A DNA stretch of 64,000 bases. It comes from Arcanobacterium pinnipediorum (lineage in GTDB: Bacteria; Actinomycetota; Actinomycetes; Actinomycetales; Actinomycetaceae). The position numbers and the translations under genes were made by a program. A model generated the notes under the pieces. That model did no database searches and had not been told where the DNA came from. It was given only the letters and a program-made list of their open reading frames with translations. The stretch lies in assembly GCF_023973165.1 (NCBI RefSeq), contig NZ_CP099547.1, positions 1,116,001 to 1,180,000 on the forward strand, read 5' to 3'. Shown piece by piece: positions 17,218 through 26,622 of the stretch; the stretch's first letter is position 1; the number at the start of each line of letters is the position of its first letter.

Positions 17218-20094
17218 CTACGGAACGAAATTAATCAAATGCGGTGCGCGGATGATAACCTTTCGTGGTTCACCATCCAGATACTGTGCAACCTTGTCCG
17301 AAGCCATCGCCTGCGCCTGCAGATCGGCATCAGAGATATCTGTTGGAACTTCGATCCGGTCGCGCACCTTACCCATGACCTGAACAATACACGTTACGGT
17401 GTCATCAACAAGTAACGATTCATCACTGACAGTCGGGAATGGTTCATAAGCCAACGAATCTGAATGACCCAACCTCTTCCACAGCTCCTCGGCAATATGC
17501 GGTGCAATCGGTGAGGTGAGCAAAACTAGAGTTTGGGCAACCTCACGTGTTACTGCCTTGCCGGTGACGTGATTGTTCAACACGATAATCTTGGCAATAG
17601 CGGTGTTGATCCGCATCGCCTCAAACTCTTCACGGACATCATGGATGGTGCGTGCCATCAGGCGCGCTGTTTCCATATCAGTTGGTTCATCGACGATAAC
17701 CAGTTCCCCGGTCTGTTCGTCAATGATATTGCGCCACAATCGTTGCAAGAAACGCTGGGCACCAATTACAGCCCGGGTTTCCCACGGACGGTCAGCATCC
17801 AACGGCCCCATCGACATTTCATAAACGCGGAATGTATCAGCTCCGTACTGGGCAGCCATATCGTCAGGGGTGACGATATTCTTCAAGGATTTACCCATCT
17901 TGCCGTATTCACGGTTAACGGGCTGACCATTCCATTCAAACGTGACTTCTCCCGAGCCATCAGTTGCAGGAACTTCGACTACTTCCTCAGCTGGCACATA
18001 CTGCCCTCGAGAATCCGTATAGGCGTATGCCTGGACGTAACCCTGATTAAACAGTTTGTGGAAGGGTTCACTGGAGCTGAGATATCCTAAATCGAAAAGC
18101 ACTTTATGCCAGAACCGAGCATAAAGTAGGTGCAGTACCGCATGTTCGACTCCGCCGATATACAAATCGGTACCACCCGCAGGCTTTCCTTCCTTAGGCC
18201 CGATCCAATACGCTTCATTTTCAGGATCGATGAACTTTTCGCTATTGGTTGGATCGATATATCGAAGTTCGTACCAGCATGAACCAGCCCAATTAGGCAT
18301 AGTGTTGGTTTCTCGACGATACTTTTTCACCCCGTCACCAAGATCGAGCTCGACATTCACCCAATCAGTAAGGCGACCCAACGGTGGCTCTGGCTCTGAA
18401 TCTGCATCTTCAGGATCGAAAGATCGTGGTGAATAGTCCGGAGTATCAGGCAACGTCACCGGGAGCATCGACTCTGGAAGTGAATGCGCTACGCCATCTT
18501 CGTCGTAAACAATCGGGAAGGGTTCGCCCCAATAACGCTGGCGAGAAAAGAGCCAGTCACGCAACCGGTAGGTGATGGCAGCACTGCCAATCCCCTTTTC
18601 TTCTAACCACTGAACCATCTTTGCTTTACCGGCAGGTATGTCTAAGCCGTTGAGCGAAATCTCGGAGTTTTGAGAGTTGATGATCAAACCGTCGTCAGTC
18701 CACGCCGATTCGCCATCAAACGTATCAGGTGTTTCAATGGTCGCAATGATTGGAATATTGTAGGTACGAGCGAAATCAAAATCTCGCTGATCACCCGATG
18801 GAACAGCCATGATCGCCCCTGTTCCATAACCCATCATCACGTAATCGGCAGTAAACACCGGAATCTTGACGCCATTGACTGGGTTGGTAGCGAAAATACC
18901 AGTAAAGACGCCGGTCTTCGTCTTATCGACGTCGGCTCGTTCCTTATCTGATTTCTGCGAAGCTGCCCGCTGATAGTCCTTAACTGCTGTTGCAGGATCA
19001 GGCGCACCCCCAGTCCATTCATTTTCAGTGCCTGCTGGCCATGCACTCGGAAGAGAATCGCTTTCGAGCATAGGATGTTCTGGTGAAACCACCATAAACG
19101 TCGCACCGAAGAGGGTATCTGGCCGGGTAGTAAAAACTGTAAGGGTGTGATCACTATCGGCACCATGAGCCGTGAAATTAACGTGCGCGCCGTGAGATTT
19201 TCCGATCCAATTGCGTTGCATGGATCGAACCTTTTCTGGCCAATCAACCTTATCCAGATCTGATGCTAAGCGATCGGAATAGGCTGTAATACGCATCATC
19301 CATTGCCGTAAATTGCGCTTAAAAACGGGGAAATTTCCGCGCTCGGAGCGTCCATCAGCGGTAACTTCCTCGTTGGCTAAAACAGTACCAAGACCTGGCG
19401 CCCAATTAACAGGCGCATAATCCACGTATGCCAATCTGCGCGAATCAATAGCTGCTTGGCGCTGCGCTGGCGACATCTGCCCCCACGGCTGACCATCAGG
19501 GGTTGGGATAGACCCATCTTCATATCCAGCAACCAATTCGCGAATTGGCCGAGCTCGACCGGTTGTACCAGGTTCGCGGCCTGCAGCTGTTTCGTCATAC
19601 CAAGAATTAAAAATCTGGAGGAAAATCCACTGCGTCCAGCCGACGAAGTCATGATCGGTTGTCGCAACCGAACGGCGCTTTTCGTGCGACATACCAAGCT
19701 TGCGCAGCTGAGCGCGCATATTATCAATATTTTGCTCAGTAGTGACTCGAGGATGCTGACCAGTTTGTACCGCAAACTGTTCGGCAGGCAAACCAAAGGC
19801 GTCAAAACCCATGGTATATAGAACGTTTTTGCCCTGCATACGGTGATAGCGTGCCAAACAATCAGTGGCAATGAACCCTAGCGGATGTCCAACGTGTAAT
19901 CCTTTACCGGAAGGATATGGGAACATATCAAGAAGGAAGTAGGCATCAGATAGCTGCGTCCCGTCAGATAGGTCACCAACTGGGTTGGGTGCGTTAAACG
20001 TTTCTTCACTGTCCCACCGGTCTTGCCATGATGCTTCGATCGTATTGGCAAGTTCGGCAGTGTAGCGATACGGAAAGCTACTTGTTGCCGACAT
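17218..20094 (-). CDS. leuS: Leucyl-tRNA synthetase
   Basis: Class I synthetase that charges tRNA-Leu. The 958-residue protein has the HIGH signature in PYPSGKGLHVGHPLGF (about 57-72), the editing domain with TTRPDTLFGATFMVVSPEHP, and the KMSKS loop as GKMGKSLKN. Glycine in place of the first serine is common in actinobacterial LeuS. The long family length is normal because of the editing insertion. I see no T-box leader in the 131 bp upstream. A hairpin follows the stop. Confidence 0.97.
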   Translation of the reverse strand: MSATSSFPYRYTAELANTIEASWQDRWDSEETFNAPNPVGDLSDGTQLSDAYFLLDMFPYPSGKGLHVGHPLGFIATDCLARYHRMQGKNVLYTMGFDAFGLPAEQFAVQTGQHPRVTTEQNIDNMRAQLRKLGMSHEKRRSVATTDHDFVGWTQWIFLQIFNSWYDETAAGREPGTTGRARPIRELVAGYEDGSIPTPDGQPWGQMSPAQRQAAIDSRRLAYVDYAPVNWAPGLGTVLANEEVTADGRSERGNFPVFKRNLRQWMMRITAYSDRLASDLDKVDWPEKVRSMQRNWIGKSHGAHVNFTAHGADSDHTLTVFTTRPDTLFGATFMVVSPEHPMLESDSLPSAWPAGTENEWTGGAPDPATAVKDYQRAASQKSDKERADVDKTKTGVFTGIFATNPVNGVKIPVFTADYVMMGYGTGAIMAVPSGDQRDFDFARTYNIPIIATIETPDTFDGESAWTDDGLIINSQNSEISLNGLDIPAGKAKMVQWLEEKGIGSAAITYRLRDWLFSRQRYWGEPFPIVYDEDGVAHSLPESMLPVTLPDTPDYSPRSFDPEDADSEPEPPLGRLTDWVNVELDLGDGVKKYRRETNTMPNWAGSCWYELRYIDPTNSEKFIDPENEAYWIGPKEGKPAGGTDLYIGGVEHAVLHLLYARFWHKVLFDLGYLSSSEPFHKLFNQGYVQAYAYTDSRGQYVPAEEVVEVPATDGSGEVTFEWNGQPVNREYGKMGKSLKNIVTPDDMAAQYGADTFRVYEMSMGPLDADRPWETRAVIGAQRFLQRLWRNIIDEQTGELVIVDEPTDMETARLMARTIHDVREEFEAMRINTAIAKIIVLNNHVTGKAVTREVAQTLVLLTSPIAPHIAEELWKRLGHSDSLAYEPFPTVSDESLLVDDTVTCIVQVMGKVRDRIEVPTDISDADLQAQAMASDKVAQYLDGEPRKVIIRAPHLINFVP

Positions 20095-20225
20095 GATTCT
20101 CCTTATTTTTGTTATAAAATCATTAGTCCTAATGTTAGCTTAGGAACGGGTTTTCGTCGTCTAGGGCGCATGTGATCCACCAAACGTCTCACTAGCCGAA
20201 CCCGCTAAAGGAGTAGACTACAAAT

Positions 20226-20663
20226 ATGAGTAGTATATTTACAAAAATCATTGCCGGCGAGATTCCAGGAAAATTCGTGTGGGCCGACGACGACGTCGTC
20301 GCTATGGCTACAATCGAACCCTCGCGTCCAGGTCACGTCATGGTTATTCCGCGTGGCGAAGTAGCTAAGTTTAACGACGTCGAACCTGAGGTTTTCGCTC
20401 ACGCAATGAAGGTCGCCCAGATCATCGCTACTGCGCAAGAGCGTGCGTTTGACGTTGAACGCAGCGTAGTGACGATTCTTGGTTTTGACGTCCCCCACAC
20501 TCATATTCATGTCATTCCCGCCGATTCACCTAATGCCGCTGATCTCCATAACGCCAGTGCTGCACCGGCTGCTGATATCACCCAGGCAATGATGGACTTA
20601 CGAAATGCTTTGGTTGAGCTGGGCTATGGTGAACATGTCCCAGAATATATGGATGCGCTGTGA
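20226..20663 (+). CDS. HIT family nucleotide-binding protein
   Basis: A 145-residue histidine-triad hydrolase, likely cleaving nucleoside phosphoramidates or dinucleotides. It begins with SIFTKIIAGEIPGKFVWADDD, and the catalytic triad motif HTHIHVIP sits near residue 93. Both are typical of the HINT/HIT branch. The short C-terminal extension (EHVPEYMDAL) is ordinary. It is divergent from leuS with a 131-bp gap. Confidence 0.9.
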   Translation: MSSIFTKIIAGEIPGKFVWADDDVVAMATIEPSRPGHVMVIPRGEVAKFNDVEPEVFAHAMKVAQIIATAQERAFDVERSVVTILGFDVPHTHIHVIPADSPNAADLHNASAAPAADITQAMMDLRNALVELGYGEHVPEYMDAL

Positions 20664-20703
20664 GGAAAGGTTGTGGATTGTCATAATCCGCAAAGGGTTC
20701 ATA

Positions 20704-21384
20704 TCAGGAAAACAACACTGATAGTTGGTTCCAGAAAGTTACTGCAATCAACCCAGTGACGCTAACGTATGCTAGACCAGTAATCAGCCAGCGATTTCTG
20801 GCGTAGGCTCTTCCGAGATCCGCACTGGCCTGCCCTAAGTGTCCTGCCTGGCTAGTGCGCGCTGTGACGTGGACGAAAAGCGCAATAGTAACAACCCATG
20901 TCACCATGCAATATGGGCAGAGTTTACCTTCCACTGCCAAGCTCTCATACATAAACCATATGACCCATATCATTCCGCCGGTTAATCCGGCGCATAGGAG
21001 CTGCCACAGCCACCGACTAAATTGGCCCTGCGCCAGTAAAACGAGTCCCAGCGCAGTTATTCCTGCGAAGAAAGCAAGTCCTAGCACGGAATTTGAGATT
21101 CCAAAAAAGACCTCGTTTTGCCACGCCCCAATCCATTCCCCACAGCCAACGAGTGGGTTGACATCGCACAACAACACTGCCTGCGGATTAGCCAATTTCT
21201 GTTTCTCAGCGATAATAAGCGACAATGAAGCCCACAAGCCGATGACGCCACAAATCGTCATAAGCCATGCAAGTCCGCGCTCTGCCCCACCAGCAATCTG
21301 ATGAGCAGTTGGATAGGCATCATAGCGAGCTAACTTGGCTTCGATTTGCGCATTAGTCAAAGCACTATCAGAATTCCGCGCCAT
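20704..21384 (-). CDS. Vitamin K epoxide reductase (VKOR) family membrane protein
   Basis: Quinone-coupled membrane oxidoreductase that reoxidises a DsbA-like partner in envelope disulfide formation. The 226-residue protein has about five helices. The active-site CPYC is in GKLCPYCMVTWV near residue 157, and the shuttle pair is LLCDVNPLVGCGEW near 74-83. These are the four conserved VKOR cysteines. No DsbA partner is in the window. Its first 17 bases overlap the end of the HAD gene upstream, which suggests coupling. Confidence 0.9.
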   Translation of the reverse strand: MARNSDSALTNAQIEAKLARYDAYPTAHQIAGGAERGLAWLMTICGVIGLWASLSLIIAEKQKLANPQAVLLCDVNPLVGCGEWIGAWQNEVFFGISNSVLGLAFFAGITALGLVLLAQGQFSRWLWQLLCAGLTGGMIWVIWFMYESLAVEGKLCPYCMVTWVVTIALFVHVTARTSQAGHLGQASADLGRAYARNRWLITGLAYVSVTGLIAVTFWNQLSVLFS

Positions 21385-22144
21385 CGTTCTTCTCCGCGTT
21401 CTTTACATAGTCGTTGACATATTCAACAGTATCTTGCCATCTGGTCACGGCATGTGCAGCAATTCCCAACGCAAGCACTGGATAGTCGTTTCCACCTTCG
21501 TCTAATCGGTCTCCAATAAACAACATGTCAGCAATCGCGATATGAGTTTGTTTCGCTAATTCAGCCATGCCATACGCTTTATCAACACCTGCTCGGGTGA
21601 TATCAACCGACGTCGAACCACCAGATCGCACCTCGAGATCAGGTAGGTCACGTGCAACGGCGGCTCGCAGGGATTCTTTTTTACTCTTATCAGGATCCCA
21701 TGCTTGTTTAGCGGCCACCGGAGCTTGCTGGCCTAGGGCAGAGAAGGTTATTTGTGAGCCTCGATCTTCAAGAATCGGTCCCCATGTTTCGTCTTCCCAT
21801 AACCCGAGTTCTTTCGCTCGTTTCTCAAGGGAGGCTAACGCACGCTGACGCTCATCAGCGCTGAGGTCACGAGCATATATGGTTTGCCACTGGCCGTCAA
21901 TATAGCGCAGATACCGAGTGCCGCACGTGGGCATTAAATGTAATTTTTCAAGCTGGCTTGGCCGAGCGTGAAGATTATCAAGAAGCTGGGTAGAAAACTG
22001 CTCAAAGTTACCACCGGAGATAACACATACTTCGGATATGTCAAGCAACGAACGCAGTGCTCGCGCCATATCCTCAGGCAATGGGGACTTAGACGGGGCA
22101 AGCGTATCATCTAAATCAAACGCGATTAGTCTATAATGGCTCAT
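21368..22144 (-). CDS. HAD-IIB family phosphatase, phosphomannomutase-like
   Basis: A 258-residue HAD hydrolase. Motif I is AFDLDDTLAPSKSPLP (nucleophile Asp near 9), motif II is VCVISGGNF, and motif IV is MLFIGDRLDEGGNDYPV. The middle cap with LHLMPTCGTRYLRY and QITFSALGQQAP resembles the eukaryotic-type phosphomannomutase or sucrose-phosphatase group, so a sugar-phosphate substrate is likely. True phosphomannomutase activity is inference only. It is co-directional with the VKOR gene and overlaps it by 17 bp. Confidence 0.8.
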   Translation of the reverse strand: MSHYRLIAFDLDDTLAPSKSPLPEDMARALRSLLDISEVCVISGGNFEQFSTQLLDNLHARPSQLEKLHLMPTCGTRYLRYIDGQWQTIYARDLSADERQRALASLEKRAKELGLWEDETWGPILEDRGSQITFSALGQQAPVAAKQAWDPDKSKKESLRAAVARDLPDLEVRSGGSTSVDITRAGVDKAYGMAELAKQTHIAIADMLFIGDRLDEGGNDYPVLALGIAAHAVTRWQDTVEYVNDYVKNAEKNDGAEF

Positions 22145-22234
22145 ACAGCTCCATCGTGATTTTCACTTTGAGGTAGGCCCAGCAAAAACATGACTTGATG
22201 GGCTCAAACTATTCTACGCATATAAGGAGATTTT

Positions 22235-23500
22235 ATGCACGCAACGGCTGAAGACTACTCAGTGAGTCGAGTCCCTCAACCACTAAGAACTTTAGCCGCG
22301 TGGTCTTGGCGGTTGCTGGTAGTTGGGCTAGCATTTGGTGTTCTGGGTTGGTTATCAATTAAGTTTTACACTCTACTGATTTCAGTGATGGTAGCGTTCT
22401 TGCTTGCTGTGGTTTTAGAACCGTTAGTTGCCGCGTTAAAAAAGTACGCGAAATTCCCAGCCAGCCTTGCCGCCGGTGGCGTCCTTTTATCCTCCTTAGG
22501 AATTTTTGTGGTACTCATGTGGAGTTCCTCTGTTGGCATAGTTTCTGGCTTTACAGATATTTCAGAACAATTAAACGAAGGTATTAGTACGATTGTTCAA
22601 GACCTCACGCAACGCTTTCCACACCTTGGCGATAGAGTCAACGACGCCTGGGGCTCAATCCAGCAAACGCTGACGAACAATTCTTCTCAAATACTCGGTG
22701 GAGTCGTGGCAGTTGGTTCAACAGTAACCTCTTTAGTTACCGGCTTTTTACTCACCTTGTTCACACTGTTCTTTTTCCTCAAAGATGGCCGACGCCTATG
22801 GCACTGGTGTGTTCGCCTCCTGCCCATGCACTACCAAAATTCCGCAAATGAAGCCGGTATCCGTGCGTGGGTTATGATCGGAAACTACACCCGAACCCAG
22901 GCACTCGTCGCCTTAATCGATGCGCTGGGTATTGCTGGTATCGCGATGCTCCTCGAAACACCAATGAGTCTAGCGCTCCCTATTGGAGTTATCGTCTTCG
23001 TCGCTGCATTCATACCGGTGGTTGGAGCTTTCTTATCTGGTTTCGTGGCCATTATTATTGTCTTAGTCAATACGCAATCATTCTTTATGGCTGCGATGAT
23101 GGCCGTAGGTATCCTTTTTGTTCAACAACTTGAAGGTAATCTATTACAGCCAATACTTCAGGGCAATGCACTCAATATCCATCCACTCGCCATTGTTTTG
23201 ATAGTAGCAGCTGGTTCTGCCGTTGCTGGTATTGTGGGGGCAATTTTTACTGTTCCAATTGTTGCAGCACTTAACGTCATTGTGCTTTATTTGCGTGGGC
23301 ACGACATGTATCCATATCTAGATTCGCTAGCTGATCGCCCCGGCGGCCCACCTCGAGATTTCTTGGAGCTGCGTGAAGAATACTGGTTAGATTTCTCTTC
23401 GCGAATTGCGGTCACTGCACCACCAGCACAACGGCGCAAAGCTAAGCGAGACCGTATAGCACAGCGCTTTTCAAGACTTTTCAGACCGGCAAGACGATAG
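22235..23500 (+). CDS. AI-2E family transporter
   Basis: A 421-residue polytopic membrane protein of the AI-2 exporter-like family (YdiK/TqsA type). It has about seven or eight helices, with the long extracytoplasmic loop between about 95 and 160 and the signature PIGVIVFVAAFIPVVGAFLS and QQLEGNLLQPILQGNALNIHP. The cargo is unknown; the family name does not prove autoinducer transport. AAGGAG lies 7 bases before the ATG. The basic C-terminal tail is cytoplasmic. It is a single gene upstream of deoD, 68 bp apart. Confidence 0.88.
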   Translation: MHATAEDYSVSRVPQPLRTLAAWSWRLLVVGLAFGVLGWLSIKFYTLLISVMVAFLLAVVLEPLVAALKKYAKFPASLAAGGVLLSSLGIFVVLMWSSSVGIVSGFTDISEQLNEGISTIVQDLTQRFPHLGDRVNDAWGSIQQTLTNNSSQILGGVVAVGSTVTSLVTGFLLTLFTLFFFLKDGRRLWHWCVRLLPMHYQNSANEAGIRAWVMIGNYTRTQALVALIDALGIAGIAMLLETPMSLALPIGVIVFVAAFIPVVGAFLSGFVAIIIVLVNTQSFFMAAMMAVGILFVQQLEGNLLQPILQGNALNIHPLAIVLIVAAGSAVAGIVGAIFTVPIVAALNVIVLYLRGHDMYPYLDSLADRPGGPPRDFLELREEYWLDFSSRIAVTAPPAQRRKAKRDRIAQRFSRLFRPARR

Positions 23501-23568
23501 TTCAGCTACAATATTTAAGTATCAGATCAAGAAAACTTCGTGATTAGTGACGTGAAAGGGTAATTTCT

Positions 23569-24276
23569 ATGGCAACACCTCATATCAGTGCACAACCAGG
23601 CGACTTCGCACCTGCAGTTCTCATGCCGGGTGATCCAAAGCGTGCAACAAAGATGGCAGAGCTGTTAATGCCCGATGCGCAAATGGTTTCCAACGTGCGC
23701 GGAATCGTGGGCTACACCGGCGAAGTCAACGGCAAGCCACTATCAATTATGGCATCAGGCATGGGCCAACCATCGCTATCTATCTACGTCAACGAGCTAT
23801 TCATGTTTTACGATGTGGAGCGTATTATCCGCGTTGGTACTGCTGGTGGTTTGTCACCGAAAGTCAACGTAGGTGATGTCATCATTGCCAACGGCGCTCA
23901 CTATGAGGGTGTGCTCAATACCTATATGGCACCGAGCACTCACTTTTCGGCGATTGCTTCCTATCAACTAGTTCGCGGCGCAGCTGATGCGGCCGGTGAT
24001 GATGAGACAGTACACGTTGGAACAATCGTTTCACGCGACCGTTTCTACGGAGTTGATCCGGCAGAAAATGAAGCCTTGGCAAAGATCGGTTGCTTGGGAG
24101 TGGAGATGGAAGCTGGCGCGCTCTACGGTTTGGCAACCAAGTATGATCGCCATGCGTTAAGCGTATTAACAGTGTCAGACCACATCACTGTACCTGGCCC
24201 AGATATGGATGCTCAAGAACGTGAAAGCAAATTCCAAAAGGCACTGGCTCTAGCAGTAGCTGCTGCCCACTGTTAA
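23569..24276 (+). CDS. deoD: Purine-nucleoside phosphorylase DeoD
   Basis: Hexameric phosphorylase that splits purine nucleosides to base and ribose-1-phosphate for salvage. The 235-residue protein matches the low-molecular-mass bacterial type: HISAQPGDFAPAVLMPGDPKR at the phosphate site (cited in part), IIRVGTAGGL, and CLGVEMEAGALYGLA for nucleoside binding. The late catalytic loop VSDHIT has the expected aspartate. It is followed by a strong terminator. Confidence 0.96.
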   Translation: MATPHISAQPGDFAPAVLMPGDPKRATKMAELLMPDAQMVSNVRGIVGYTGEVNGKPLSIMASGMGQPSLSIYVNELFMFYDVERIIRVGTAGGLSPKVNVGDVIIANGAHYEGVLNTYMAPSTHFSAIASYQLVRGAADAAGDDETVHVGTIVSRDRFYGVDPAENEALAKIGCLGVEMEAGALYGLATKYDRHALSVLTVSDHITVPGPDMDAQERESKFQKALALAVAAAHC

Positions 24277-24296
24277 ACATTGCTCGTCAGCTCATC

Positions 24297-24330
24297 GGGT
24301 TGCCTCCCAAAACTTTTTGGGAGGCAACCC
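24297..24330 (+). terminator. Rho-independent terminator after deoD
   Basis: GGGTTGCCTCCCAAAA pairs with TTTTGGGAGGCAACCC across a 2-base turn and is followed by TTTT. It starts 20 bases after the deoD stop. It has one of the clearest U-runs in the window. Confidence 0.93.
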
Positions 24331-24332
24331 TT

Positions 24333-24467
24333 TTATGTTGAGGAGGTAAAGGTAGCCAGCTCGCTACTCGTGCCCGCAATCGCATAAACTTCAATAGCTT
24401 GACGGTTCTCCTTTCCATCGATAATGCTGACCTCTTGTACTGGATTATCTTCATCATGTGTAGTCAT
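24333..24467 (-). CDS. Possible small hypothetical protein (44 residues)
   Basis: A short leftward frame, ATG at 24467 to TAA at 24333, giving MTTHDEDNPVQEVSIIDGK and a C-terminal IEVYAIAGTSSELATF. Composition is protein-like (acidic, few rare residues) and it ends 3 bases from the deoD terminator, as a convergent gene would. No good ribosome binding site is adjacent, though GGGAGG is 23 bases upstream. It is not a family I know, so it may be chance. Confidence 0.3.
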   Translation of the reverse strand: MTTHDEDNPVQEVSIIDGKENRQAIEVYAIAGTSSELATFTSST

Positions 24468-24702
24468 ATTCTCATGGTCGCATACGCCTCCCACAGGTTT
24501 TGCGTACGGCTACTACTCGTATCATCAGGCCGGTTCGTTCTCGAACCTAAAATTATTTTGCCGTGAGATACCCAACAACTACCTCTTGAACTTCCCTCAC
24601 CGTACAAATAATGACGTTTTTACAGCATTATCACGAACACTGAAGCGTTCGACATGTGAGACTCAGTTGATTTTCTACTCCGAACATGTCAATCTATAGT
24701 TA

Positions 24703-24787
24703 TTCATCAAGAGCAGCTGAGAGACTCGGCTCTACGACGCTGCAGCAACCCGAAATTGGCGGGTGCTACTGCCGAGTGCGATGGAGG
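24703..24787 (+). promoter_or_regulatory. SAM-I (S-box) riboswitch of the met operon
   Basis: The S-box core is visible: ATCAAGAG (24706-24713), CTGAGAGA, GCAGCAACC near 24742-24750 and GGTGCTACTGCC (24762-24773), with the P4 stem CCCG/CGGG between. The P1 helix would be TTCATC (24703-24708) with GATGGA (24780-24785, one G-U). Its 3' strand includes part of the metN Shine-Dalgarno sequence GGAGG (24783-24787). SAM binding should therefore hide the ribosome binding site and shut off translation of the methionine importer. The remaining 24468-24702 stretch has no gene I can support. Confidence 0.85.
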
Positions 24788-24792
24788 AACGC

Positions 24793-25782
24793 GTGATTGA
24801 GCTAAAAAACGTTACAAAGATTTACCCCCGAAAAGGTGCCTCAGATGTCTACGCACTGAAGAACCTATCGTTGACGATCCCCGATAATACGATCCACGGT
24901 ATCGTGGGTGAATCTGGTGCCGGTAAATCAACACTTATCCGATGCCTTACCGCACTCGAGCGTCCAAGTAGCGGATCTATTTTGGTTGACAACGAAGATC
25001 TCACCCAGCTATCCCCGGCTAAGTTGCGCGCAGCACGACGCAAAATAGGAATGGTTTTTCAAGGAGCAAACCTCTTCGACTCACGCACAGTGAACGAAAA
25101 CATCACCTATCCCTTGCACATCGCAAAAGTACCGTACTATTCGATTGACCTCAGGCTAGGCGAATTGCTCCAGCTCGTTGGATTGGAGCAACAAAGCCAA
25201 TCCTACCCAGCTCAGCTTTCTGGTGGACAACGTCAGCGCGTAGGCATCGCGCGTGCACTAGCTGACTACCCGTCAGTCTTGTTAGCTGACGAACCCACAT
25301 CGGCGCTAGATGCGGAAACAACGGAGTCGATACTCGCACTACTTAAAAATGTCCGGGAACAAACCGGCGTCACCGTCGTCGTTATCACCCATGAAATGTC
25401 TGTAGTTCGTAGCATCTGCGATTCGGTAACACTCTTAGATGCTGGAACAATCCGCGAAACTGGCTCCATCCGTGACATCCTACGCAACCCCACCTCTGCC
25501 CTGGCACGGATGCTCATTCCGCTGCCCGAACTCGATACCCAAATAACTGAGCTAAATGATGTGGTAGACCTCTACTTCACCTCACAGCCCGGAGATCCCA
25601 CCGGATCACGAGTGATGAGTAAAGTCGCTGAAATAGGTGCAGATATTGCCTCTGGAACCTTCGAAACTGTCGGCGACGTCCAAGTTGGCAGACTTGCCTT
25701 AACCGTGCCAATAGGTGCCGGGCATCAATGCGCACGTCAATTCGATAAAGCAACGATCTTTGCACAGGTGCGTGAAGTATGA
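24793..25782 (+). CDS. metN: Methionine ABC transporter ATP-binding protein MetN
   Basis: ATPase of the D/L-methionine importer. I start at GTG 24793 (VIELKNVTKIY, 330 residues), 5 bases after GGAGG; the frame extends to 24763 but that part is riboswitch. Walker A is GESGAGKST, the signature is LSGGQRQRVGIARAL, and Walker B is VLLADEPTSALD. A C-terminal NIL domain of about 85 residues (from LDTQITELND) follows, which in the E. coli protein binds methionine and inhibits transport. The stop overlaps metI by 4 bp. Confidence 0.95.
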   Translation: MIELKNVTKIYPRKGASDVYALKNLSLTIPDNTIHGIVGESGAGKSTLIRCLTALERPSSGSILVDNEDLTQLSPAKLRAARRKIGMVFQGANLFDSRTVNENITYPLHIAKVPYYSIDLRLGELLQLVGLEQQSQSYPAQLSGGQRQRVGIARALADYPSVLLADEPTSALDAETTESILALLKNVREQTGVTVVVITHEMSVVRSICDSVTLLDAGTIRETGSIRDILRNPTSALARMLIPLPELDTQITELNDVVDLYFTSQPGDPTGSRVMSKVAEIGADIASGTFETVGDVQVGRLALTVPIGAGHQCARQFDKATIFAQVREV

Positions 25783-26510
25783 GCCCAGTAACTGCCATTT
25801 TATATTCTTCACTACTAACAGCTCGTGGCGAGGAAGGAACCTGGTTCAACCGTCAAGTTGTCCTAGATCAACTCCTACCCTCAATCGCTGAAACCTTGGT
25901 CATGGTCTTCTTTAGCACTGCCATCACTGTGATACTTGGACTTCCGCTCGGAGTAATTCTTGCCGAAACCCGCAAAGACGGGCTAATCCCGAACAAGCTG
26001 GCGCATAAAATTATCGGAGCAACGGTAAATATTGGCCGGGCTATCCCCTTCATTATCTTGGCAGTCATCGTCCTATACGCCATTCGCTTTATCAGCATCC
26101 CCGGATTATCAACCGTCGGCTGGCCAGCCTTTACCATCGCACTCGTTGTATCTGCCGTACCATATTTTGCTCGTCTGATTGAATCAAATGTGCTTGCCGT
26201 AGAACATGGCAAAGTCGAAGCTGCGCAAATGGCTGGCGCGTCTGCGCGCCAGATCATGACCGGAATTTTAGTACGCGAAGCTTTACCTGCGATTTTCCAA
26301 TCGATCACCATTCTTACCATTACAATTATTGGCTATTCGGCAATGTCTTCCATTGTTGGCGGTGGCGGCCTGGGAGCGTTGGCAATAAATCAAGGCTACA
26401 TCCGCCACCACTTCGACGTCGTCATCATCGCCGTGATCGCTATTTTGATTATTGTGCAAATCGTTCAATGGATTGGTGACATGCTTAGCCGGTCGGTTGA
26501 TCACCGCTAA
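25779..26510 (+). CDS. metI: Methionine ABC transporter permease MetI
   Basis: Integral membrane subunit with five to six helices. The 243-residue protein begins with a short periplasmic or amphipathic stretch, then ETLVMVFFSTAITVILGLPLG. The EAA loop coupling to MetN is VEAAQMAGASARQIMTGILV, and the C-terminal GYSAMSSIVGGGGLGALAINQGY is a hallmark of MetI. The ATGA overlap with metN shows translational coupling. Confidence 0.95.
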   Translation: MSPVTAILYSSLLTARGEEGTWFNRQVVLDQLLPSIAETLVMVFFSTAITVILGLPLGVILAETRKDGLIPNKLAHKIIGATVNIGRAIPFIILAVIVLYAIRFISIPGLSTVGWPAFTIALVVSAVPYFARLIESNVLAVEHGKVEAAQMAGASARQIMTGILVREALPAIFQSITILTITIIGYSAMSSIVGGGGLGALAINQGYIRHHFDVVIIAVIAILIIVQIVQWIGDMLSRSVDHR

Positions 26511-26622
26511 GGCTCAACCAACCGGGATTTCCAATCGCCTTGGCACTGGGCCAAGTCACCTAATGCTTTGCCCAGCAATCTAGTTTATTCAGTACCCAAA
26601 CTGCGTTAATTTAAGGAATATC

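Noticed and set aside
24424..24699. Rightward 91-residue frame upstream of metN
   Set aside because: No ribosome binding site, cysteine- and serine-rich nonsense composition, and it overlaps the promoter region ahead of the riboswitch.
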